64,000 bases of DNA. It comes from Bicyclus anynana (Eukaryota > Arthropoda > Insecta > Lepidoptera > Nymphalidae). Positions within the stretch are counted from its first letter, which is position 1; each line of letters starts with the position of its first letter. Location: contig NC_069086.1 of the NCBI RefSeq assembly GCF_947172395.1, positions 7,348,501 to 7,412,500 on the forward strand, given 5' to 3'. A program made the position numbers and the translations under genes. A model generated the notes under the pieces. That model did not search any database and had not been told where the DNA came from. It saw only the letters and a program-made list of their open reading frames with translations. Shown here one piece after another: positions 44,788 to 55,575 of this stretch.

Positions 44788-45298
44788 GGCGTATTAATTT
44801 ACGATAATATCTCTAATACATATCTTACAAGATTTCAAATTATAAGTAATTAGCTATAAGGTTTCGAATAAAAATCTAGTCAATACTTAACAATTAATCA
44901 CTTAGTAAAAGTCTTGAAAAATTAAAAATTGAAAATGAAAACACACCACACCACAGAAGCGATTTTTTTTTAATCAGGTCCACAGACAGAGACCAGAGTA
45001 CATAATGACCATAACGACTAATAATCTGTGACAGACAGGTAAACACAAAATGTCACAGAATCACAGATTAAATATCAACTGGTCTTGTCTTACTGCTCTG
45101 AGTTCTAGCCTTTATGACTTTCAATCATTGAGCCTCTCGTACTCAGACCAAATACCTATGGACTTAATATGTCGCACCCTTTCACGAAGTCACACATCGA
45201 AAATACTTAACAACCTAATATTTTTTATCACTACACACTACTATGATTCTCAATATACACACTTATAATTTGTACGCAGCTAACAAACACATCGCTTA

Positions 45299-45410
45299 GG
45301 CCTAGTTCGGACTACTTTAGTATTTTAGTCGAGTACGAATGAATTTTGGGCGGTAAATCTAAAAATTGTTTAGAGATCGATTAAAATACTAAAGTAGTCC
45401 GAACTAGGCA
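45299..45410. mobile_element. Harbinger-like MITE, 112 bases, TTA duplication
   Basis: The element starts GGCCTAGTTCGGACTACTTT and ends in the reverse complement of that sequence (AAAGTAGTCCGAACTAGGCA), with arms of about 35 bases. It is flanked by TTA at 45296-45298 and 45411-45413. A 3-base TWA duplication fits PIF/Harbinger. A fragment lies at 35034. Confidence 0.7.
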
Positions 45411-46424
45411 TTACACTCGTTGGATAAAATATTCGATTACCTACTTTATCGATGTTTTACTATTCCTGTTGCTGCTGTAGCTAGAGAATCGAATATTTAG
45501 ATAAGTTTATAATTACAAAGATATAATTAACATGGAAAATATGTACTTACAAATGAGACGTAATTACATCTTTTAGTAAACTAGAAGTTAACCATTATGA
45601 CCATTTTTTACGCCACTTAACTTATCTTTTATATAAAAAAATGGCATATATACCCCCACTTGTTATTTATGATAAGAAATAAAAGGTAGATAAAATTCAC
45701 AGCGACACATTGCAAATAGGTTGCCTAGTTAAATTTTTCATACAAAATCAAGAAAACCATGAATTAGACAAAGGTAGCATAATACAGTCAAATTAAACAT
45801 AAAATAAGCGTTCATTTGACATATAAGACAACTGATGAGGGTATTTAAATAACATTAATTAACTGATTATATCTGGCCTTATTAACTAATTAATTATATC
45901 TGGCCACCCCACAGCTGCAGGGTGCAAGAAGCAGGCAACCTTTATGCTGTCGGGTATTTTCTTGTAACTTGTCTACGATTTTTATTAATCTATGCAAAGA
46001 TAAAATAAATTAAAAGTAGATTAAATAAATTTAATAAAATAAATAATAATTGAATACTCACTAGGCTTTTACTAGAAATAAAGATGGAAAATATTCACAT
46101 TGACATATTTCAAATAAGTTATTTGCAATGTCTATGTGTGATTATTTTCTATCATTTATTTCATATCCCAAATATATAACAGATGAGGGTATTTCTTATG
46201 TTGGATCTCGTACCCTTATAGATTCAGACGAATTAGTCTGTGTTCACAGAGTTTACGAACCACAGACGGGACGGCTAAAAACCCCACAGATAAAAAACCT
46301 GACCGACTGACCGAGGGTTCCGTACGTAGGATAAAATGTTAATTCAGTAGTTAGATTTAGATTAGAATAAAATTCAGAATTTAAATTGCGCAGTTATTGC
46401 ACAGATTTTCCGTATTTCAGACCC

Positions 46425-46800
46425 CTTTCGTTCACATGCGAACCCATACTGATGATAAACCTTGCTGTTGTCATAATAATATGCTAATAAAAAGGTGCAA
46501 GAAAAAGTTACTCAATTAACCATGAATACTCACACTAATTTATAGCCCTGTTCTTGTGAGACGTGCACAAAGTGCTTGTAAAGATAGCATACCTAACTGC
46601 TAAACTGCACACATGAAAGTTCACTCTGGTGAAAAACCTTCTTTTTGCGAAATATATCATTTTAGAAATGCATATAAAATTACCGTACTTATACTTATAA
46701 AAACCTACTTTCACGTCACATGAAAACTCACACTGGCGTAAAATCTTATCTTGTGAGATATGTTTTGTAAGTGTTTATGAAAGAAATATGCGTACTCCTC
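46425..46800 (+). pseudogene. Decayed C2H2 zinc-finger ORF
   Basis: Plus-strand fragments read HMRTHTDDKPC (about 46435), MKVHSGEKPSFCEIYHFRNA (46613-46672) and HMKTHTGVKSYLVRYVL (about 46718). These are degraded copies of the H-x3-H-TGEKP-x-C-x2-C linker and finger pattern. Stops and frameshifts lie between every unit. No intact finger remains, so it is a dead zinc-finger gene or transposon-borne finger array. Confidence 0.6.
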
Positions 46801-46837
46801 AGAATACAGAAAACCACTTCTGTATTCTGAGGCGTAC
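46792..46837. repeat. Hairpin
   Basis: GTACTCCTCAGAATACAGAA pairs with TTCTGTATTCTGAGGCGTAC (one mismatch or bulge), with the 6-base loop AACCAC. Confidence 0.8.
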
Positions 46838-47494
46838 TCGTAGTCAGATTAAAATCTACGAACGACGCAAGGCTTGGGGAGCAAGCTGGTGAATGTGTTA
46901 CGAAAACATAAACCATGGTACGTCACTAGTAAATAGAGGACATCTCCCAGATGACAAATGCGGATGAGAGTACGGGCCTTGAGGCTTAGCCTCCTTGCCA
47001 GGGTAGGGCGCGTGGGATCTTGCTTACCAGGTTATGTTATTTCAGCCCCTTTCGGGGTTAAGGCCTTGTAGGTGCTAAGTAGGTACAGGTCCCCCACGTG
47101 GGCTGAGATTGCTCGCTATACTGCTCTGGGGCGGTATCATAACTAATGTTGTGCCCCGGGCGGTGCCAATTGCGGTAAGACGTTCATCTCGTAGTTAATA
47201 GTGATCGTTCGTCTGCGGAAATTTCCATTTTTGGCCACGGCGCGAGCGAAGATCGATTAGTGGCTCTCCAACCTATATTGTTTTATTACTCACCGAATAA
47301 ACTAAAGTTATACCCACGAGTTCTTAGAAGTTTTCCACTTTCTCAATATTTTCTTTCATCCGATAATTTTATTAGTTACGCACGTAATAACTATTTACTG
47401 TTTTAGATTAAAGTATGAAATTGCATGTTCCATTCGACTTGTAAAGAGTGTACAACATGGTTATTTAAATATCAATAAATAAGATCGATTTCAA

Positions 47495-47502
47495 TATAAA
47501 AG
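47495..47502 (+). promoter_or_regulatory. TATA box of the JHBP-domain gene
   Basis: TATAAAAG 50 bases before the ATG at 47552, predicting a start of transcription near 47525-47530. If transcription begins earlier, an out-of-frame ATG at 47514 would precede the real start. Confidence 0.55.
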
Positions 47503-47551
47503 CATTCGTTACGATGAATATGACTTCTAAATCGAACATTTTTGAACAACC

Positions 47552-50500
47552 ATGGCTGGATGTAGGGATTATTTAGTTGGAATATTAATATGTTGCTTAA
47601 TTGGTGCAAAAGCGGAACTAGATATAAACGATCTCTGTAAGTTTATTTCGTTAGATATAAATATTTTATTATATGTTTTTTGCCTAAAATCGTAATCGCA
47701 GACTTGGTACTTAAACTTTGCTTTTATCCATCTTTTTCTTTTTTTCGTTTAGGGGGATAAAATATTGGTCATGTTACTCAGTAATGATGTAGCTTTTAAA
47801 TGTGAAAGAATTAATAATGGTGAAAGAATTTTAAGATCGGTCGAGTAGTTTTGAGTTAAATTGTAAACAAAATATTAAATTGTACAACCTACCCTTTACA
47901 ACGAGAAATTCTTGTGTCAAAATAAATATAGACGTGTAGGTAGGTACCTACTGTACGTATCTCAAAAGATATCGAAAAAGAAATTGAAGATCAACAAATT
48001 CACAGAGCCTATTCAAATAATACAAACAAACATTCAAGACTTACCTCTTTCTATTATCATATTAGCTCATACTAATCTAATTAAGGTTTATTTTGTAGTC
48101 GTAACTGCTTAGTGTAGCCTACACTAAGCATTACCGCCTCGTACCTACACTGTGTACTTAGACCATTAATAACTGGACTTGGTTCGCACCCAAATTCACA
48201 AACAAAAAAGTCTGTCATTTTTTGAGGGGGACGAGCTAAGACTGTGTAGGTACGAGGATGGTTGCATATTGATACCTAAAAGAATTTCATGATAGCGTTG
48301 CAAGGAAAATCATTATTTTGTTAACAAGCGGATCGCCGCGACTTTATCCGCGTGAAATTCAGTTTGTTCAAATCCCGCGGGAACCAAGGACTTTTTTAAA
48401 GGTAGCCTTTATGTTGCCTTTATTTGCCAGTTTAAGTCTTGTCAGCCCATACGACGGACGGCGAACAATTAAAAATTAAAAAAAAAATAAGTTTGTTTAT
48501 GTTTTAGTTATGTGTAATATGCACAGGAGAAAACATAGTTATATAACCTATATTTGACGGCCTCCGTGACGCAGTGGTATGCGCGGTGGATTTACAAGAC
48601 GGAGGTCCTGGGTTCGATCCCCGGCTGGGCAGATTGAGATTTTCTTAATTTGTTTTAATTTTATTTTATTTTTCATACATTTCATATTTTTTATTCAGTG
48701 AGTGGAAACGAAATCGATCTCGGCCCTAACGACTTTACGGTGAACATTGGTTCGCTACCACAAAGCAAGCCGCAAATGACCGCGGACGACGCCAAGGCCA
48801 GCTACAACGTTCGCAAGCTGCTGGAAGATCTGCGGGACTCGTCTTCAACTGGATTATACGGAATTCCACCTTTAGACCCATATACACACAGTAAATTTCC
48901 GACACTCCCTATCAGTGTACCTTACGTGAGGTAAGTATTAGTATATATCAGCGGCGAAGAGTCCAAACAACCCGATACCCACCGGGTTACCTTTTTTGAT
49001 GGTCTCCGTGATGCATTTACAAGACGGAGTCCTGGGTTCGATCCCCAGCTGGGCCGATTGACCGACCGGCCGACTTCGGCCGTGGCTAGTTACCACCCTA
49101 CCGATAAATTTAGCGTTCCGGTACGATGTCATGTAGAAAGGGGCGTGGATATATAAATAAATCCATATTCTACATACATATTCTTTTCTTTATTGCAATT
49201 GTGTTTTCTTTATTAACCGACTTCAAAAAAAGGAGGATATTCTCAATTCGTATGTTTTTTTCATGTTTGTTACCTCATAGCTTCATCATTTATTAACCAA
49301 CTAGCGGACACCCGCGACTTCGTCCGCGTGAAATTTAGTTTTTCACAAATCCCTCGGGGACCAAGGATTTTTCCGGGATTAAAAATAGCCTATGTGGTAA
49401 TCCAGAGTAGAATCTATTTCCATTCTAAATTTCAGCCAAATCGGTTCAGTTGTTGCGTTGTAGGTAACATCCAAACAAACATCCATACAAACTTTCGCGT
49501 ATATAATATTAGTAGTTACGAGCCATGGGGACATTTTCCTTCCATCATCCGCTGAGTGTCAAATTCTCAAACAAATATAGGTTAAATTCGACACTCCAGG
49601 CTGAAAGATCCCCTGAGGGTGCCCCTACGACGTCTATGAATACCACTGTAAGACTTAAGTGTAAGTAGGACTTAAGCCCCTGAAAATTTCCGATTTGATA
49701 ACTTGATTTTAAATATTTCTATAACTATTCTACAAAAAATGAGTCCTGGGTATTACTTTTTTTAAACACTACATAATAATTAACTACTTTACTTGTATTT
49801 ATTTATATATATTATATATTATAGTGGTACAGTTGATGTTACGGATGTGAAGCTTACTGGTCTTAGTGGTATCAAAATAGCGGTGCTAGAGGTTCACCTG
49901 GACTCTGTCAGAGCAGACTTGACCTTCACTGTGCCATTGTTAAAAGGAGAAGGTAATATTTTTAAAGTAAGAGTTAAAACTTCTTTACGTACGCTTGACG
50001 TATGAGTATAGATATAATACACTTGGGTACGTATGAGTGAGTTGAGCGTTACGAAAATTGTAGTTGGGCGATGCGTGCTGCCATCTACAGGCATAGTAAG
50101 ACAATGTTTATTACTTTAAACTACCAATAGAGGGCGTTCTTAGAGAACTTTGAAACAATCCCTTCTGGACACATTTTTGACGACCTCCGTGGCGCAGTGG
50201 TATGCGCGGTGGATTTACAAAACTGAGGTCTTGGGTTCGATCCCCGGCTGGGCCGATTGAGATATTTTGAGGCCACCCTTAGTGCTCGGAATGGGGCCCA
50301 CGTATGTATGAGGGATTGAATTTATGACCTCTCGATGTTATTTTAATCCTGAAGGTACTTGTAATAAAATTGCATTTGACAGTACTTACCGATGGTATGA
50401 TATTCATGATACTCGTTTATCTAATTATACGTTGTTTTCACTTATATTTTAATTTTAATTGATTACCTTAATATTTAAATTGGGTCAAGATAACCGTAAT

Positions 50501-52664
50501 AAATAAAGAACCGTAACAAACAAAGTTGTAAATTTTTCATCATATTTTTGTTCTAGTCAATTTTAATGCAGAGCTGCTACTGGGTGGCTTGTTTTCAATG
50601 AGTATAGAAGGAACATTAAGGTAACTTAATAATTATAAATCAATATTACAATGGTAACCATAATAAGCTCCATGGTAATTGTCTACCTCTTTGGTGAAGT
50701 GGTTACCTAATGTCGCTTCGGACCGCGAGGTCCTTAGTAAGTTCGAAATACGTAGCTTTTATTTCTTCTAAGAATTTCCTGTTAAAATTCTCAGCACAGT
50801 GTGGGGAAGTTGGTAGACACTCCCGGGCCTCGGAGCACGTTACGCTTACGGTCCCATTAGTATACCCAGAGGCACAATTATCCGCCCACTTTAATATGGC
50901 GCGAGTATATTAATGTGGGCGAATAATTGTACCTCTGAGTATATTAACATCTGATAATCATTAAAGAATTTAACATTATCGCTCTATGCGCGCCAACCCG
51001 CATTAGAGCAGTGTGATGGTTCTAAGCTTCATATCCCTCTCCTGTACTAATGTGGGTCATTAAAATAGGTTCATAAATTTAATTAGAAACATACAACTGG
51101 CAACAAGCCACTGGCTTAAATAATGTTGGTTCTCAATTCAGGCAGGTTCCTGAATTAAGAACCAGCATTATTTAAGGCAGTGGCGTACGTAAATAGGTAA
51201 CTATCTAACTAACTAGGTAGTTAAATAATATTATATTGGCGTAACTACGCCACTGGCTAACTAACGAATTCTATCATTATTTTCTTATAAAAATGAGTTT
51301 TTTATCACGCAGAGCAGAACTAAAAAATATAATGGTTGAATGTTCAATTGGTGGACACTTGAATACATCTAGTTCTGAACCATTTTATACGTTGTCGGCA
51401 TTGCAAGCACATTATCATGCCGACCACATGAAGGTATGTTGTGTAATTCTTTTTTATTTTTAATAGAGGAAGTCCAAATTCTGTTGATCGCCAGGAGCGA
51501 TACATATTTATAGGATGAAAGTTTAGTCCAGGATGTAATCTTCTTCATTTCAGCCAAATCCATTCAGTAATTTTTGAGTGAACGATTATTATCAAATACT
51601 CTGAGAGGCACCCGTCGGTTTCATTATCGTAAACATCTAATAGTGATTGTTACGGTCAATAATTTTGCCAATATTATTAACAATAGGTACCTACCTATGT
51701 ACCTACCTAAAGTGAAAATTGTCCCTTCAAATATCACTGTCTTATTGCCGTGGTATGTTGACTATCATAAAATATTGACAATATTATTTATTGAGTGTGC
51801 GCAGGCAACACAATTTATTCGCAATATTATTGCGTGTGTGAATAGTCTAGATTCGTATCAGATGGAGCAACATAAGGGTTCCCAACTTAGGGGTTTTCCC
51901 CCCCAGATTTAGGGGGCAAATAAGTGAAATGGGATTTTTTAGGGGTCTGAAATTTTTAGGGGTATTTTCAGGGATTTATTTTAAATTGATGATAATTTAA
52001 TTATTTCTTTCTTGACCTAGCGACTTATTACGATATTACGTTATTCTACAACCACTCTGAGGCAACTGGCGGCAATTTTCATCGAATAAAAAAAATGGTT
52101 AAATTTATTCATTGTCAACATGTATGATTTCAAAAAATCTGAATCTTCAGATAAAGACGTAATATTTTGTCTGTATTAAATATAGGCTTTTGGAACATAT
52201 TACAGCATATTATTTCTAAATTACCTACTATGAATTTATATTTTTAGGGGGACAACTCAATAATTAAGGCCATTTTGAGGTTTTTGACACAAACTTTAGG
52301 GATAAATATTTTGGAGAGTTGGTAACACTGCTGAACATACAACAGCTATTATTTTTCAGTTTTTCCATTACTTCTCAGTGTTTAATTTTTAAATCAATTT
52401 AATATTTACTTGTTTTTATAAGTACCTACCTAGATATATTTTAAGTGGTATTAATGTTTACTAACTTTACAGGTTAGCATTGAAGGCCTGGATATTGATG
52501 AGGATATTGTGGAGGCAATAGAGTCCTATAAATCAAATATCAATTTAGGAGACCTAACAAAGACAGTCGACAGTTACGTGAGCAACCAGGTTCTGAGTCA
52601 AATAAATGAAATTATTCAAAAGTTTTCTGCTGAGCAAGTGAAAACATATTTGCTCGATATTTAA
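47552..52664 (+). CDS. Secreted JHBP/takeout-domain protein
   Basis: Six coding exons: 47552-47636, 48699-48930, 49825-49952, 50557-50620, 51313-51433 and 52473-52664. Phases close and the total is 822 bases (273 residues). Exon 1 encodes a signal peptide (MAGCRDYLVGILICCLIGAKA). The rest has the order of insect juvenile-hormone-binding/takeout proteins: LYGIPPLDPYTHSKFP, then SGTVDVTDVKLTGLSGIKIAVLEVHL, DLTFTVPLLKGEG, NAELLLGGLFSMSIEGTLR, ELKNIMVECSIGG and a final helical exon with VSIEGLDIDEDI. The family forms a long tubular fold that carries small hydrophobic ligands in haemolymph or sensory fluid. The N-terminal cysteine pair usual in takeout and JHBP is missing: after the signal peptide the only cysteine is in VECSIGG. 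The ligand cannot be inferred. AATAAA lies 27 bases after the stop. Confidence 0.88.
48558..48655 (+). mobile_element. SINE family C head, beside a JHBP exon
   Basis: The tRNA-like head CCTCCGTGACGCAGTGGTATG with B box GGTTCGATCCC ends about 45 bases before the splice acceptor of exon 2 (48699). Further heads of the same family lie at 49000-49150 and 50178-50262 in the next two introns, all in plus orientation. Confidence 0.7.
49301..49516 (-). mobile_element. Helitron-type element
   Basis: The reverse-strand 3' end CTAG at 49301-49304 (after A) is followed by GACTTCGTCCGCGTGAAATT. It runs to TATATAATATTAGTAG. The 5' TC end is worn. A partial relative lies at 48331-48440 in the previous intron. 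Confidence 0.6.
50680..51065 (+). mobile_element. SINE family A, interrupted by a MITE
   Basis: Head CTACCTCTTTGGTGAAGTGG, body AAAATTCTCAGCACAGTG and tail CCGCATTAGAGCAGTGTGATGG. It is split by the 84-base foldback element at 50860-50943. It lies in JHBP intron 4. Confidence 0.65.
50860..50943. mobile_element. 84-base foldback MITE with TTA duplication
   Basis: The two halves are near-perfect inverted repeats of about 38 bases (TATACCCAGAGGCACAATTA against TAATTGTACCTCTGAGTATA) around the centre GGCGCGAG. It is flanked by TTA at 50857-50859 and 50944-50946. Removing it restores the surrounding SINE. Confidence 0.75.
51108..51183. repeat. Long palindrome (about 35-base arms)
   Basis: CCACTGGCTTAAATAATG through CAATTCAGG pairs with CCTGAATTAAGAACCAGC through AAGGCAGTGG, with a short CAGGTT loop and four or five mismatches. 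Confidence 0.8.
51178..51255. repeat. Short element with CAGTGGCGTA inverted ends
   Basis: Starts CAGTGGCGTA and ends TACGCCACTG, the same terminal core as the hAT MITE at 22262. It overlaps the right arm of the preceding palindrome by six bases. Confidence 0.55.
51434..52472. other. JHBP-domain gene intron 5
   Basis: AT-rich. About 51880-52330 has paired blocks (CCCCCCAGATTTAGGGGGC; TTTAGGGATAAATATTTTGG) that look like an interspersed element. No coding was seen, and the flanking exons join in phase. Confidence 0.4.
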
Positions 52665-55575
52665 TTTAAATATACCTAATTTTAATTTACAATAAAAACT
52701 TCATCCTATGTCAATTTTTATTTTGTTTCCTTGTAGGTACTAATCTAAACTTTTTATTTATATAAAATCTTCCACCGATAGAAAGCTACATTATCAGGGA
52801 GTAACAGCTACATTTTTATCTCCGTTCTCCCACGGGAAACTACGCGGGTGAACCCGCGGTCTGCTACATACGAAAGTTTGTAACTTCTATAATACCGCAA
52901 CTACTTAATTTTATTTACATAGTGGAAAGGACATGGCCGAAAAATGACATTGCGTTTACACGTACTTAGCAAGTGTATTTATATAATAAAAATAAAAAGA
53001 TGAATTAACACATAATTCTTAACCTCTCTGAACTTCTCAGTTTTTATTTAAAAATAAAAAGATTGCAATATGAATTCGTCCACATCCAATTCTTCTGTCC
53101 AAAGAATATATTATACTCGCGATAATCTCAGGAAGTACTGGTCCGATTTGAAAAATTCTTTCAGTGTTAGATAGCCCATTTATCGAGGAAGGTTATGGGG
53201 ATATATATAATCCCCGTATTCTTACGGGAACGGGAAACCGCGCGGCTTCAGCTAGTAATCAAAATAAAATCTATACCATGCCTAAAGGACTTAGGTGTAG
53301 TATCGTTTAAATAACTACATACACTTCAATTTTTTTATATTATGTTTATACGTCTGGTTATATAGAGAGCAACCAATTCATGTTATTAATGAAGCACGAC
53401 AATACTTATTAAAAAAATAATCTGATTTATACAAGCTCATAGGTATTTTTGCTAAACACTGCCACAGTACTGTGACACTGCTAAACATGTAACAATTATT
53501 TGTAGGTAGGCATTATAGATATTATACATTTTATAATGACACAAAGTATTTTGTTTTTATATATCCTTTGAAAATAATCTTGTTTTTTTATGTAAATAAC
53601 CATTGCAGTACAGGACATTGTAATTTTTGACGGCCGCTTACTTGGAAGATGTACCTACCTTTTTTTCCACATAGGTAAACGTACTTTAACGTACGTTTTT
53701 TTACAGGTAGGTAAACGTACTACACCGCTAAATCCGCTTGGGGATACGCCTCTACTGCTAGGGTGGTAACTAGCCACTGGTAATACACCTATCTACCACC
53801 AGATCAGACCTTCAGGCCTATTTTGTATATCTATATTTTAGTGGTTTTAGTAGGTCACATATTCAGCGGTGGATATTTTTCTCGGTGTACGATTCTGAAT
53901 AATTCGATAAAAATGTGGCCTACTATTACTTAATCCATGTCAGGTTACCGTAACCATCTATATGATATTGTGAAGCGCCATAAGTGCTTTACTATCAGAA
54001 TAATTATTTATTTATACTATAGGTACTTATAAATCATGCAAAACCTAGAGCTCGTCATTATTTTGAAGACGAGCCTACGACGCTCAGCGGTCAGCGAGCC
54101 AGCGCGGTTCACCATTTTGCAACGTAGTACATAGGAGCGGACGTTTCGCGCGAAATAAACATGACATGTTTAAGTCTAGTCTGTTGTAATGACAACTTCT
54201 GCGAGTTTAATATTTATAGTAATTTAATATACACATTTTTAGCATTATAAAATACCAAATATCATTTGTGTAAATTAAAATTAGTAACTCATACAAAAAT
54301 CGGCCATGTCCTTTAAAACTTATTGCCCTAGATTAACACACAGGCTACTTTTTATCCCGGAAAAATGGTCTTTGCGCGATTTGCGAAAAACTAATGGTTA
54401 TGATGGTAATATTCACCGTAACAGTATGAATATTTGTGACTCTTTCACGTCGCGACTACAGAACCGAATAAGCTAAAATTTTGAAATGAGATAGATTATT
54501 AGCTTATAGCCGTGTCGTGATAGCCCAGTGGGTATGATTCCTCCGGGTGTGAATCCGGTCCGGGGCATGCACCTCCCAACTTTGCAGTTGTGTACATTTT
54601 AAAAAATTAAATTTCACGTGTCTCAAACGGTGAATGAAAAACATCGTGAGGAAACCTGCATACCAGAGAATTTTCTTAATTCTCTGCGTATGTGAAGTCT
54701 GCCAATCCGCATTGGGCCAGCGTGGTGGACTATTGGCCTAACCCCTCTCATTCTGAGAATGAGAAGAGATTCGAGCTCAGCAGTGAGTCGAATATGGGTT
54801 GAAAAACGAATTAGCTTATATCGTGGATTAACACATAGGCTTCTTTTATCCTGGAAAAATTACATACTTATTTTTCGCGGGTAACAGCTTCTAAATTATA
54901 ATATTCAAACTATGCATGCCAAGGAATCCTTTTTTTCTAAAAGAATATTTGCCATTTCTTTTTAATATGACCAATTTTGCCATTTCCCTTTAACTAGTCG
55001 GGAAAGACTGTATTAGGAGTGGGTACGACAATAGACCAACGGCGCGGGGATCGAACCACTACCCTTCGATGATAAGTCCGACTTTTGAGCTATTGAGGCT
55101 TTGCCTTGGCTTTATCATTATAAAAGACTGTCGAGCTGATTCAGGGATGAGATATAGAAATACATACTCGTTAAAATAAAACACTACACAGTAATTTTGT
55201 ATTAACAATTTCTTGTAAATCTTTTTATTAAAATTTACATTAGTACATAATAATTGTTATAAGTTATTTTATAATTTAAGTGCTTAACAGAACAAGATTG
55301 TACAAAATGGCAACATTATTGCAATTATATACTTATTAAACGGAAATCTTAACCTACTTAATTAAAATATTTTTCTAAAAACATTCTATCATTTCATTAC
55401 TTATGTACATAATTTTTCACTTCATTGTTTATGCAGAACAATATGAGTGATAATTTCATTTAAATGTGATTTTAGTGTGGGTGCTTCTTATACAATTGGT
55501 TTGTACTTACAGAATAATATAAAATAAATAAGAATGTTATTTTAATATAAATTAATTTTATCTTCATGTCACGTA
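52665..55575. other. Gene-free, repeat-rich stretch between JHBP-domain and golgin genes
   Basis: Contains the AATAAA of the JHBP gene (52691-52696), Helitron-type fragments at 52756-52870 and 53105-53255 (the latter ending GCGGCTTCAGCTAG before T), a worn reverse SINE-C piece near 53710-53810, a plus SINE-B (54516-54800) and a reverse SINE-D (55000-55100). A TTTATT at 55224-55229 could be the golgin poly(A) signal on the minus strand. No exon was seen. Confidence 0.55.

Larger units (their letters stand above)
44788..47551. other. Gene-free stretch between cyclin C and the JHBP-domain gene
   Basis: Head-to-head upstream region of both genes. It holds a Harbinger-like MITE (45299-45410), a decayed zinc-finger ORF (46425-46800), a hairpin (46792-46837), and a GC-richer block at about 46960-47270 that reads like the non-coding end of a retroelement (CAGCCCCTTTCGGGGTTAAG). 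No intact gene was seen. Confidence 0.5.

Noticed and set aside
46128..46310. 60-residue open frame ending in a phrase common in lepidopteran repeats (TGRLKTPQIKNLTD)
   Set aside because: It ends in the GAGGGTTCCGTACG repeat also found at 19900, so it is repeat-derived rather than a gene.
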